Assembly: GCA_027489105.1 (NCBI GenBank)
Contig: JAIYAJ010000438.1
Coordinates: forward strand, 1-13,743
Direction: 5' to 3'
Length of the DNA stretch: 13,743 nt
Source of the DNA: Zymomonas sp.
GTDB taxonomy: Bacteria; Pseudomonadota; Alphaproteobacteria; Sphingomonadales; Sphingomonadaceae
Shown here: piece by piece, positions 7,447 through 13,743 of the stretch
Position numbering within the stretch: position 1 is the first letter of the stretch
Layout of the letters: every line of letters begins with the position of its first letter
The notes under the pieces: generated by a model
The model's database searches: none
Told to the model about the DNA's origin: nothing
Seen by the model: only the letters and a program-made list of their open reading frames with translations
Program-made: the position numbers and the translations under genes

Positions 7447-9705
7447 ATGGCGTTTCCCGGCCCGACATTGACACGCGTGCGGCGACGGCTGGTCATGGCC
7501 TGGCGGCTGCACCGCCTGATGCCTTTGATCGAGATCGCGACTCCGATCGCGACGCTGCTGATCCTCATCGCCAGCTATCGTATCATCGCGGCCAGCGGTC
7601 GGCCGCAGGTTCCGATTTCTCCGACCTTCGCGACCCTCCTGCTCGGCGCCAATCTGCTGGCGTTCATGAGCCTGATGGTGCTGATCGCGCGGCGCGTCGC
7701 CATCTATCGCGCCTCGCAGTCGGAACTTGGGAGTAGAGGGCGGCTCCACGTCCGGCTGGTTGCCTTCTTCTCGCTGATCGCGACCGTCCCGACCTTGCTC
7801 GTGGTCGTGTTCGCGTCGCTGTTATTTCAGCTCGGCACGCAATTCTGGTTCTCCGACAAGGCGCGGGTCGTGCTGCGAAGCTCCGAGCGGGTCGCGCAGG
7901 CCTATGTCACCGAGAGCAAGGAGCGGCTTCTGGGCGACATCACCGCGATGTCGGGCGACCTTCGCTATTTCCTGTCCGCGACGACCATCGACGACCCCCG
8001 CTTCGCGACGGAATTCGCCCGGCAGATCGCCTATCGCGGCCTTTCGGAGGCCGCGATTATCAACATCGACAGTTCGGGGACGCCCCAGCTGATCGCGCTG
8101 GCCAATCTCGACAAGCGCGCTCTCGACAAGCGGCTTCCACCCGCGACAATCCCCTTTCTGCAGGGGGGGCAGCCGCGCATCACCGCCGAAGCGGGCGACC
8201 GCATCGAGGGCACTATCCTGCTCGACGGGGCAAGCCGGACCTATCTCTACATCTCGCGGCAGGCGGCACCCGACGTACTGGCGCAGGCGGTCCGCGCGCG
8301 TTCGGCGCTCGGCGATTATGTGGCCACGATCGATCGCGCGCGGGCCTTGCAGCTGCGCTTCAACATCCTGCTGATGATCATGGCGCTCGCCATTCTCGGC
8401 GTGGCCATCTGGGTCGCGATGCGTGTGGCCGACCGGCTCGTACGGCCGGTCAACGAGCTGGTGTCGGCGGCGCGTCGCGTTGCGGCCGGCGATCTGTCTG
8501 CGCGCGTCCATATTTCTCCCAGTTCGGACGAGGTCGGTACGCTTGGCAGCGCGTTCAACCGCATGACCCGCAAACTGGGCGAGCAGACGGGCGCTCTTGT
8601 CGCCGCGAACAGCCAGCTCGAGGATCGCAGCGCCTTCATCGAAGCGGTGCTCTCGGGCGTCACCGCGGGGATCGTCTCGGTCGACAGCCAGCGTCTTGTT
8701 ACCCTCGTCAACCCGTCAGGCCGTACCATGCTCGACCTGCAGGAACCGGTCGAAGGCCGACCGCTGGTTGAGATCAGCGCCGAACTCGATCGCGTTCTCG
8801 ACAGTGGCAATCGCGAGGTGGTGGTACAGACCGTGATCGCAGGGGAGCCGAGGACGCTGGCCGTGCGATCGGTCGCGGCCGAGGGCGCGCGCGTGCTCAC
8901 CTTCGACGACATCACCCAGCGCCTTGCCGACCAGCGCCGCGCCGCCTGGGCCGACGTCGCGCGCAGGATCGCGCATGAAATCAAGAATCCGCTGACCCCC
9001 ATCCAGCTCGCCGCCGAACGTCTGCAGCGACGTTATGGCAAGGAGATCAGTTCCGATCCGGGCGTGTTCGCCCAGCTTACCGCGACGATCGTCCGCCAGG
9101 TCGGCGACATGCGACGCATCGTCGACGAATTTTCGTCCTTTGCCCGAATGCCCAAGCCGGCCTTCCGCGAAGAGGCGATCGTCGACATCGCGCGTCAGGC
9201 GATGTTCCTGCACGAGGTCGCGCATCCGGCGATCAGCTTCAGTCTCGACAGCGAAGATCTTGCGCCGACGATGGTCTGCGACCGCCGCCAGCTGGGCCAG
9301 GCGCTGACCAATCTCGTGAAGAACGCGGTCGAGGCGATCGAGGAGAATCCCGAGCAGCATGCACCGGGCGTCATCGCGATGACGATCCGCGTCGGGGAAG
9401 GGCGGCTCAGGATCGTGCTCGCCGATAACGGGCCCGGCCTCCCGGTCGAGCGTGATCGCCTGACCGAACCCTATATGACGACCCGCAAGCGTGGCACCGG
9501 TCTCGGCCTCGCCATCGTCCGCAAGATTGTCGAGGACCATCTCGGCACCCTGTCGCTGCGGGACCGGCCCGGCGGCGGCACCATCGTCGATCTCGATTTC
9601 GATCAGGACGCGCTGGCAACCATCGCCACCGCGTCCGAAGACCGGCTAGGCCATGATGGCGAAGACGACAAATTCCCGTCCCTCAAGAGAAGTGGAACCG
9701 CTTGA
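7447..9705 (+). CDS. ntrY: Membrane-bound nitrogen regulation sensor kinase NtrY
   Basis: Inner-membrane histidine kinase paired with NtrX; family reports link it to nitrogen metabolism, redox and envelope responses. With the start used here it has 752 residues. Hydrophobic segments lie at about 25-48, 61-80, 104-126 and 305-326, with an extracytoplasmic sensor region between the third and fourth. Then come a HAMP domain (about 327-378, RPVNELVSAARRVAAGDLSA), a PAS domain (about 395-500), phosphoacceptor His510 (ARRIAHEIKNPLTPIQLAAE) and a HATPase domain with NLVKNAVEAI, DNGPGLP and TGLGLAIVRK. An in-frame ATG at 7381 would add 22 residues of cysteine-containing, unprotein-like sequence. I prefer 7447, but neither start has a good Shine-Dalgarno sequence, and ATG 7495 (MAWRLHRL) is also possible. 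ntrX starts 3 bp after the stop. Confidence 0.94.
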   Translation: MAFPGPTLTRVRRRLVMAWRLHRLMPLIEIATPIATLLILIASYRIIAASGRPQVPISPTFATLLLGANLLAFMSLMVLIARRVAIYRASQSELGSRGRLHVRLVAFFSLIATVPTLLVVVFASLLFQLGTQFWFSDKARVVLRSSERVAQAYVTESKERLLGDITAMSGDLRYFLSATTIDDPRFATEFARQIAYRGLSEAAIINIDSSGTPQLIALANLDKRALDKRLPPATIPFLQGGQPRITAEAGDRIEGTILLDGASRTYLYISRQAAPDVLAQAVRARSALGDYVATIDRARALQLRFNILLMIMALAILGVAIWVAMRVADRLVRPVNELVSAARRVAAGDLSARVHISPSSDEVGTLGSAFNRMTRKLGEQTGALVAANSQLEDRSAFIEAVLSGVTAGIVSVDSQRLVTLVNPSGRTMLDLQEPVEGRPLVEISAELDRVLDSGNREVVVQTVIAGEPRTLAVRSVAAEGARVLTFDDITQRLADQRRAAWADVARRIAHEIKNPLTPIQLAAERLQRRYGKEISSDPGVFAQLTATIVRQVGDMRRIVDEFSSFARMPKPAFREEAIVDIARQAMFLHEVAHPAISFSLDSEDLAPTMVCDRRQLGQALTNLVKNAVEAIEENPEQHAPGVIAMTIRVGEGRLRIVLADNGPGLPVERDRLTEPYMTTRKRGTGLGLAIVRKIVEDHLGTLSLRDRPGGGTIVDLDFDQDALATIATASEDRLGHDGEDDKFPSLKRSGTA

Positions 9706-9708
9706 CGC

Positions 9709-11097
9709 ATGGCTCTGGAAATCCTGATCGTCGACGATGAGGCCGATATCCGCGATCTGGTTGCGGGTGTGCTCGAGGACGAAGGCTATGCCGCGCGAAC
9801 GGCGGCAGACAGCGACGCGGCGCTGGCCGCACTGGACGAGCGGCGTCCCTCGCTGGTCCTGCTCGACGTCTGGTTGCAGGGTTCGCGGCTCGACGGGCTG
9901 GATCTGCTCGACGAGATCAAGCGGCGCGATCCGACCTTGCCGGTGCTGATGATCTCCGGTCACGGCAATCTCGACACCGCCGTCGCGGCGATCCGCCGGG
10001 GTGCCGCCGACTTCATCGAAAAGCCATTCGAAGCCGAGCAATTGCTGCTGCTGGTCGGTCGGGCGACCGAGACCGACCGCCTGCGCCGCGAGAATGCGAC
10101 GCTCAAGGCGCAGATCGGCCAGGAAGAGGAACTGACCGGCAATTCGAGCGCGATCAACGGCATCCGCGCGACGCTGAAGCGCGTGGCGGCGACCGGCAGC
10201 CGGGTGCTGATCAGCGGCCCAGCCGGCGTCGGCAAGGAGGTCGCGGCGCGCCTTCTTCACCTGTGGAGCAACCGCGCCAATGCGCCCTTCATCGTCGTCA
10301 GCGCGGCGCGAATGGAGCCCGAACGCGTCGAGGAAGAACTGTTCGGCGTCGAGGAGAATGGCGAGCTGATGCGGCCCGGCCTGCTCGAACAGGCGCATGG
10401 CGGTACCTTGTTCCTCGACGAGATCGCGGACATGCCTCTGACGACTCAGGCGAAGATATTGCGCGTTCTGACCGAGCAGGCGTTCAGCCGGATAGGCGGC
10501 CAGCGGATCGTCAAGGTCGATGTTCGCGTCGTCTCGGCGACGGCCCGGAACCTCGCCGACGAGATCGAGGGGGGGCGCTTCCGAGAGGACCTCTACTATC
10601 GGCTGAACGTCGTTCCGGTGAACATCCCCTCGCTGGCGGAGCGGCGCGAGGACATCCCGGCGCTGGTCGAGCATTTCCTTGCCCGTTTCGCGTCCGAGCG
10701 GCGCTTGCCGACGCCGACGGTGACCCCCGACGCGGTCGGCGCGCTGCAGACCTACGACTGGCCGGGCAATGTCCGTCAGCTCCGCAACATCGTTGAGCGG
10801 ACGATGATATTGGCGCCCGGCGACCGGATCGGCGAGATCGAACTCGACATGCTGCCCCCCGAAGTGCTCAACGATCAGGCGCGGCTGGCGCCCGGCGAGG
10901 CGGCGCGCTCGATCATGGGAACGCCGCTGCGCGAGGCGCGGGAGACGTTCGAGCGCGAATATCTGCGCGTCCAGATTCGACGCTTTTCCGGTAATATCTC
11001 GAAGACCGCCGCGTTTATAGGGATGGAACGCTCGGCCCTCCACCGCAAGCTGAAGACATTGGGGCTGGTGGACTCACGCGACGAACAGGAGCCCTGA
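9709..11097 (+). CDS. ntrX: Response regulator NtrX (AAA+ type, no GAFTGA loop)
   Basis: Partner regulator of NtrY. The 462 residues comprise a receiver domain with phosphoacceptor Asp53 (VLLDVWL) and Lys105 (IEKPF). The AAA+ domain has Walker A GPAGVGKE (170-177), Walker B LFLDE (234-238), [13 protein letters not shown] and [11 protein letters not shown] Fis-type helix-turn-helix is at the C-terminus ([22 protein letters not shown]). The stretch after ELFG reads [11 protein letters not shown], where NtrC has HERGAFTGA, so the sigma-54 contact loop is missing. It therefore probably acts as a DNA-binding activator or repressor with sigma-70 family polymerase, as described for other alphaproteobacterial NtrX. 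ATG 9709 lies 3 bp after the ntrY stop and gives the standard [11 protein letters not shown] start. A terminator hairpin begins 15 bp after the stop, ending the dusB-ntrBCYX run. Confidence 0.96.
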   Translation: MALEILIVDDEADIRDLVAGVLEDEGYAARTAADSDAALAALDERRPSLVLLDVWLQGSRLDGLDLLDEIKRRDPTLPVLMISGHGNLDTAVAAIRRGAADFIEKPFEAEQLLLLVGRATETDRLRRENATLKAQIGQEEELTGNSSAINGIRATLKRVAATGSRVLISGPAGVGKEVAARLLHLWSNRANAPFIVVSAARMEPERVEEELFGVEENGELMRPGLLEQAHGGTLFLDEIADMPLTTQAKILRVLTEQAFSRIGGQRIVKVDVRVVSATARNLADEIEGGRFREDLYYRLNVVPVNIPSLAERREDIPALVEHFLARFASERRLPTPTVTPDAVGALQTYDWPGNVRQLRNIVERTMILAPGDRIGEIELDMLPPEVLNDQARLAPGEAARSIMGTPLREARETFEREYLRVQIRRFSGNISKTAAFIGMERSALHRKLKTLGLVDSRDEQEP

Positions 11098-11112
11098 TCG
11101 CCCGTTGGCCGC

Positions 11113-11139
11113 ATCGGTCCGTCGCAAGGATCGATTTTT
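11113..11139 (+). terminator. Intrinsic terminator after ntrX
   Basis: An 8-bp stem, ATCGGTCC (11113-11120) against GGATCGAT (11128-11135) with one G-U pair in RNA, closes a 7-nt loop (GTCGCAA). It runs directly into a T-run (11135-11139). This is a good rho-independent terminator placed between ntrX and hfq, implying that hfq-hflX has its own promoter or depends on read-through. Confidence 0.7.
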
Positions 11140-11228
11140 GTTGCATGTGCGAGATAGACGGCAGGCTTTCGCTCGTCTATTCATCGACCGTCCCCGCATA
11201 GGGCGGGGGCGGCACGACGCCATGCAAC
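11140..11228 (+). promoter_or_regulatory. Possible structured element in the hfq leader
   Basis: Three nested or adjacent inverted repeats fill the space between the ntrX terminator and hfq. The outer stem pairs GTTGCATG (11140-11147) with CATGCAAC (11221-11228), 8 perfect pairs. Inside it, ATAGACG (11154-11160) pairs with CGTCTAT (11174-11180). A longer stem pairs CCGTCCCCGC (11188-11197) with GCGGGGGCGG (11203-11212), 10 pairs including one U-G, around the loop ATAGG. A short TCG/CGA (11184-11186 with 11215-11217) extends it. Together they would make a three-way junction in RNA. I recognise no known riboswitch or small RNA, and it is not a tRNA (no T-loop). It could equally be a set of protein-binding palindromes in DNA. 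The pairing is seen directly; a function is inferred. Confidence 0.4.
11155..11183 (+). promoter_or_regulatory. Weak candidate sigma-70 promoter for hfq
   Basis: TAGACG (11155-11160, four of six matches to TTGACA) and TATTCA (11178-11183) are separated by 17 bp, upstream of hfq and downstream of the ntrX terminator. Transcription would begin near 11190. Both elements overlap the ATAGACG/CGTCTAT inverted repeat, so this repeat could be an operator. The -10 match is poor; this is offered only because the terminator makes a promoter nearby likely. Confidence 0.2.
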
Positions 11229-11259
11229 GGCGCACGAAGCGGGCCATGACCCGCCAAGA

Positions 11260-11270
11260 CCGGAGACCGG
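11260..11270 (+). promoter_or_regulatory. hfq ribosome-binding site inside a small hairpin
   Basis: The Shine-Dalgarno GGAG (11262-11265) lies 7 nt before the hfq ATG at 11273 and decides that start. It is embedded in CCGG-AGA-CCGG, a 4-bp GC stem with a 3-nt loop. Another hairpin, GCGGG/CCCGC (11239-11243 with 11250-11254), sits just upstream. Pairing could limit ribosome access; the stems are short, so this is tentative. Confidence 0.55.
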
Positions 11271-11272
11271 CA

Positions 11273-11755
11273 ATGGCCGACAAGGTCAATAATCTTCAGG
11301 ATATCTTCCTCAACTCGGTCCGTAAGACCAAGACCCCCGTCACGATGTTTCTCGTGAAGGGCGTCAAGCTCCAGGGCATCATCACCTGGTTCGACAATTT
11401 CTCCGTCCTGCTCCGCCGCGACGGCCAGTCCCAGCTCATCTACAAGCATGCGATCTCGACCGTCATGCCGGCGCATCCGCTCGACATGACCGAGATCGAC
11501 AAGGGCTTCGAAGAGAAGAAGTCCCACCTGCTGCAGGAAGTCTTCCTGTCCGCGGTCCGCAAGACCCGCGAGCCGGTAACGATGTTCCTGGTCAACGGTG
11601 TTATGCTCCAGGGCGAAATCGCTGCCTATGACCTGTTCTGCATGCTGCTGCGTCGCGACGGGCTGAGCCAGCTCGTCTACAAGCATGCGATCTCGACGGT
11701 CCAGCCGGCCCATCCGATCAATCTGGCCGAGATCGACGGTTCGGACGACGATTGA
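11273..11755 (+). CDS. hfq: RNA chaperone Hfq with two tandem Sm domains
   Basis: Hfq helps small RNAs pair with mRNAs. Typical Hfq is about 80-100 residues and forms a hexamer; this chain has 160 residues and two full copies, about 1-76 and 80-155, offset by 79 residues. Counting 69 aligned positions, 47 are identical. Both have the core LQ[D/E]xFL, RRDGxSQL and YKHAIST (57-63, 136-142). Using E. coli numbering, both keep Gln8, Arg16, Asp40, Phe42, Tyr55, Lys56 and His57 for the proximal face and rim. At the distal face, copy 1 has Lys31 but copy 2 has Met31. Copy 1 looks like a normal alphaproteobacterial Hfq (ITWFDNF); copy 2 is the more divergent. Three chains could make a six-domain ring. 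ATG 11273 has a good GGAG; the frame is open upstream, with ATGs at 11221 and 11246. The stop overlaps the hflX start. Confidence 0.95.
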   Translation: MADKVNNLQDIFLNSVRKTKTPVTMFLVKGVKLQGIITWFDNFSVLLRRDGQSQLIYKHAISTVMPAHPLDMTEIDKGFEEKKSHLLQEVFLSAVRKTREPVTMFLVNGVMLQGEIAAYDLFCMLLRRDGLSQLVYKHAISTVQPAHPINLAEIDGSDDD

Positions 11756-13068
11756 GCGTTTTCAACCGTGACGAAGACGATGGGCTGAGCAGGGGCGCGC
11801 GAGCGCTCGTGGCTCTGCCCGAGCGTGCCGGTGACAATCCGCGCTCCGCCGAGGCGCGCCTCGGTGAAGCCGCCGGACTTGCCGCCGCAATCGGGATCGA
11901 CGTGGTCGGAAGGCTTGCCTTCCGGCTGCGCGACCCGAAGCCTGCGACGCTGTTCGGCTCGGGCCAGGTCGAGCAGATCGCGCTGGCGATCCGGCAGGAC
12001 GAGGCCGAGCTCCTGGTCGTCGATGCCGCGCTGACCCCGATCCAACAGCGCAATCTGGAAAAGGCGATCGAAGCCAAGGTCATCGATCGCACCGGCCTGA
12101 TCCTCGAAATCTTCGGCGAACGCGCGGCGACTGCCGAAGGGCGTCTCCAGGTCGAGCTCGCCCATCTCGATTATCAGGCCGGACGCCTCGTGCGCAGCTG
12201 GACCCACCTCGAACGGCAACGCGGCGGCTTCGGCTTTCTTGGCGGTCCCGGCGAAACCCAGATCGAAGCCGACCGGCGGCTGATCCGCGACCGGATGGCG
12301 AAGCTGCGGCGTGAGCTCGAGCAGGTTCGCCGTACGCGCGGGCTGCACCGCGCCCGGCGTCAGCGCGCACCCTGGCCGGTGATCGCGCTCGTCGGCTACA
12401 CCAATGCCGGCAAGTCGACGCTGTTCAACCGCATGACCGGCGCCAAGGTGATGGCCGAGGATCTGCTGTTCGCGACGCTCGACCCGACGATGCGGCAGAT
12501 TTCGCTACCGGGCCTCGACAAGGCGATCCTGTCGGATACGGTGGGCTTCGTCTCCGATCTGCCGACCCAGCTCGTCGCTGCCTTTCGCGCCACGCTCGAA
12601 GAGGTCACCGGCGCCGACATCATCCTGCATGTCCGCGACATCGCCCATCCCGACAGCGACGCCCAGGCCGCCGATGTGCTGAAGGTGCTCGGCGAAATCG
12701 GTGTCGGTCCGCGCGCACCCGATGCGGAGGCGGGCGAGGGCGCGCCGATCCTGGAAGTCTGGAACAAGATCGATATGCTCGACGCGGAAGCCCGATCGGC
12801 GATGGAGGCCGAAGCGATCCGGCGCGAGGACGTGATTACCCTGTCGGCGCTGCAGGGCGACGGGGTCGAGCAGCTGCGTCGGATCGTGTCAGACCGGCTG
12901 TCGGCGGGCAATCGTGTCCGCACTATTGCCGTTCCGATCGGCGATGGTGCCGCGATCGCCTGGCTCCACGCCCATGGCGAAGTGCTGGGTCAGGAAGTCG
13001 ATGGCGACCGGATGGTCCTGGAAGTGCGGCTGTCCGATGCCGATCTGGCGCGCTTCGACGCGCGCTGA
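11752..13068 (+). CDS. hflX: Ribosome-associated GTPase HflX
   Basis: HflX binds the 50S subunit and splits stalled or stress-inactivated ribosomes (family knowledge). The 438-residue protein has the HflX N-terminal domain (about 30-150, ending [12 protein letters not shown]), the glycine-rich [20 protein letters not shown] linker and a coiled helical stretch to about 205. The G domain follows: P-loop GYTNAGKST (215-223), switch I ATLDPT (241-246), G3 DTVGF (262-266), G4 NKID (338-341) and a G5 SAL. A C-terminal extension to 438 completes it. The start is TTG at 11752, overlapping the hfq stop as TTGA. No ATG lies nearby in frame, and the sequence right after the TTG matches the expected N-terminus. 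Coupling to hfq translation is likely. The hfq-hflX order is conserved across proteobacteria. The gene ends 6 bp from convergent mazG. Confidence 0.95.
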   Translation: MSVFNRDEDDGLSRGARALVALPERAGDNPRSAEARLGEAAGLAAAIGIDVVGRLAFRLRDPKPATLFGSGQVEQIALAIRQDEAELLVVDAALTPIQQRNLEKAIEAKVIDRTGLILEIFGERAATAEGRLQVELAHLDYQAGRLVRSWTHLERQRGGFGFLGGPGETQIEADRRLIRDRMAKLRRELEQVRRTRGLHRARRQRAPWPVIALVGYTNAGKSTLFNRMTGAKVMAEDLLFATLDPTMRQISLPGLDKAILSDTVGFVSDLPTQLVAAFRATLEEVTGADIILHVRDIAHPDSDAQAADVLKVLGEIGVGPRAPDAEAGEGAPILEVWNKIDMLDAEARSAMEAEAIRREDVITLSALQGDGVEQLRRIVSDRLSAGNRVRTIAVPIGDGAAIAWLHAHGEVLGQEVDGDRMVLEVRLSDADLARFDAR

Positions 13069-13076
13069 GGCTTTTT
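13048..13076 (+). terminator. Possible terminator at the end of hflX
   Basis: GCGCGC (13048-13053) and GCGCGC (13060-13065) can form a 6-bp stem around TTCGAC, overlapping the last hflX codons. A run of five T follows at 13072-13076. The six bases between stem and T-run make it a poor fit to the usual model, so it is weak. It lies at the junction with convergent mazG. Confidence 0.3.
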
Positions 13077-13743
13077 AGCCGCGTTCGGCCTGCTTGGCCT
13101 GTACCCAAAGCGCTTCCTGTGCGTCCAGATCTAGGTTTGGGAACGTGTCGCCCGCGATCGCTTCCATGGCCCGGAAGCGCCGTTCAAACTTGCCATTGGC
13201 GGCGCGCAGCGCGGCTTCTGGGTCGATGCCGAGCTTGCGCGACCAGTTGACCACCGCGAACAGCAGGTCGCCCATCTCTTCGAAACGATGGGCATCGCCG
13301 TCGGCCGATAGGACTTCGGCCATCTCCTCGTCGATCTTCTGGCGCGCGCTTTCGGCCTCGGGCCAGTCGAAGCCTGTCCGCGCCGCGCGTTTTTGCAGCT
13401 TTTCCGCGCGGAGCAGGGCGGGGAGGGCGACGGTGACGCCGGCCAGGGCGCTGCGGTCCTCCGACTTTCCGGCGCGCTCGCTCGCCTTGATCTCCTCCCA
13501 GCCGGGACTTTCCCCGTCGCCGAAGACGTGCGGGTGCCGGCGGATCATCTTGGCGCAGATCGACTCCAGCACGTCGCGCAGGTCGAAATGGCCTCGTTCC
13601 TCGGCCATGCGCGCGTGGAACACGACTTGCAGCTGCAGATCGCCAAGCTCGTCGCGCAGCGCATCCATGTCGCCGCGTTCGATCGCGTCGGCGACCTCAT
13701 AGGCTTCCTCGATCGTGTAGGGTGCGATCGTCGCGAAATCCTG
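13075..13743 (-). CDS. mazG: Nucleoside triphosphate pyrophosphohydrolase MazG, 5' end cut by the window edge
   Basis: All-alpha NTP pyrophosphohydrolase that converts NTPs to NMPs and pyrophosphate, thought to clean nucleotide pools and affect (p)ppGpp. On the minus strand 222 codons are visible to the TAA at 13077-13075. The reading frame is open through the right edge (first residues QDFATIAPYTIEEAYEVADA), so the ATG at 13668 is internal and about 35-40 N-terminal residues are missing compared with the roughly 260-residue family. Both tandem MazG domains are seen, each with EExxE and ExxD metal-binding motifs: EEAYE with ELGD in the first, and EEMAE with EEMGD in the second. RRHPHVFG and WEEIKASER between them are typical. 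The gene converges on hflX with a 6-bp gap. Confidence 0.95.
   Translation of the reverse strand, partial: QDFATIAPYTIEEAYEVADAIERGDMDALRDELGDLQLQVVFHARMAEERGHFDLRDVLESICAKMIRRHPHVFGDGESPGWEEIKASERAGKSEDRSALAGVTVALPALLRAEKLQKRAARTGFDWPEAESARQKIDEEMAEVLSADGDAHRFEEMGDLLFAVVNWSRKLGIDPEAALRAANGKFERRFRAMEAIAGDTFPNLDLDAQEALWVQAKQAERG

Noticed and set aside
5814..7568. Long minus-strand open frame (584 codons) opposite ntrC
   Set aside because: GC-rich codon bias on the coding strand leaves the opposite strand free of stops. The translation is Arg/His/Gln-rich with no recognisable domain, and ntrC on the other strand is complete.
7835..7855. Sigma-54 (-24/-12) promoter-like GGCAC sequences inside ntrY and elsewhere
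   Set aside because: None has both GG and GC elements at the correct spacing; they lie within coding sequence.
9646..11043. Long minus-strand open frame (465 codons) opposite ntrX
   Set aside because: Same shadow effect; low-complexity Arg/Asp/Gln-rich translation with no family features, against a full NtrX on the plus strand.
11140..11228. tRNA or tRNA-like gene
   Set aside because: The size and nested stems suggest it at first, but there is no T-loop sequence, no anticodon arm of proper size and no acceptor end.
11105..11272. N-terminal extension of hfq in the same frame
   Set aside because: The frame is open, but the translation is Arg-rich and non-conserved in look, it crosses the terminator and the hairpins, and a good GGAG precedes ATG 11273.

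Overview
The window is dense, GC-rich chromosomal DNA. Its gene content and order point to an alphaproteobacterium of the Sphingomonadales (Sphingomonas/Sphingobium-like). The pointers are a fused IspDF enzyme, a dusB-ntrB-ntrC-ntrY-ntrX block followed by hfq-hflX and mazG, an NtrX without the sigma-54 contact loop, and a double-length Hfq. No mobile element, CRISPR array, rRNA or tRNA was seen. Taxonomy is inferred from gene content and protein resemblance only.

Left part (1-3680): a partial beta-carbonic anhydrase runs off the left edge on the minus strand and is divergent from lipA (lipoyl synthase) on the plus strand. lipA is followed one base later by a Coq10/RatA-like START-domain gene. 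That gene meets cinA/pncC (minus strand) tail to tail with a 64-bp overlap. cinA follows ispDF (isoprenoid precursor synthesis) on the minus strand, 13 bp downstream of it.

Middle part (3797-11097): dusB (tRNA dihydrouridine synthase, the old nifR3) leads a tightly packed run, ntrB, ntrC, ntrY and ntrX. Start and stop codons overlap or nearly touch at three of the four junctions. These are two histidine kinase/response regulator pairs: NtrB/NtrC for nitrogen limitation, and membrane-bound NtrY with NtrX. A good intrinsic terminator follows ntrX.

Right part (11140-13743): a leader with several inverted repeats precedes hfq. hfq encodes two complete Sm/Hfq domains in one 160-residue chain. hflX (ribosome-associated GTPase) starts at a TTG overlapping the hfq stop. 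A partial mazG (NTP pyrophosphohydrolase) converges from the right edge, 6 bp from hflX.

Main points for a second look: (1) lipA lacks the third cysteine of the auxiliary iron-sulfur cluster motif, with Gly60 where Cys is expected, although the rest of the enzyme is intact; (2) the tandem Hfq has diverged RNA-binding faces; (3) a potentially structured 89-nt element plus a ribosome-binding-site hairpin lie upstream of hfq.
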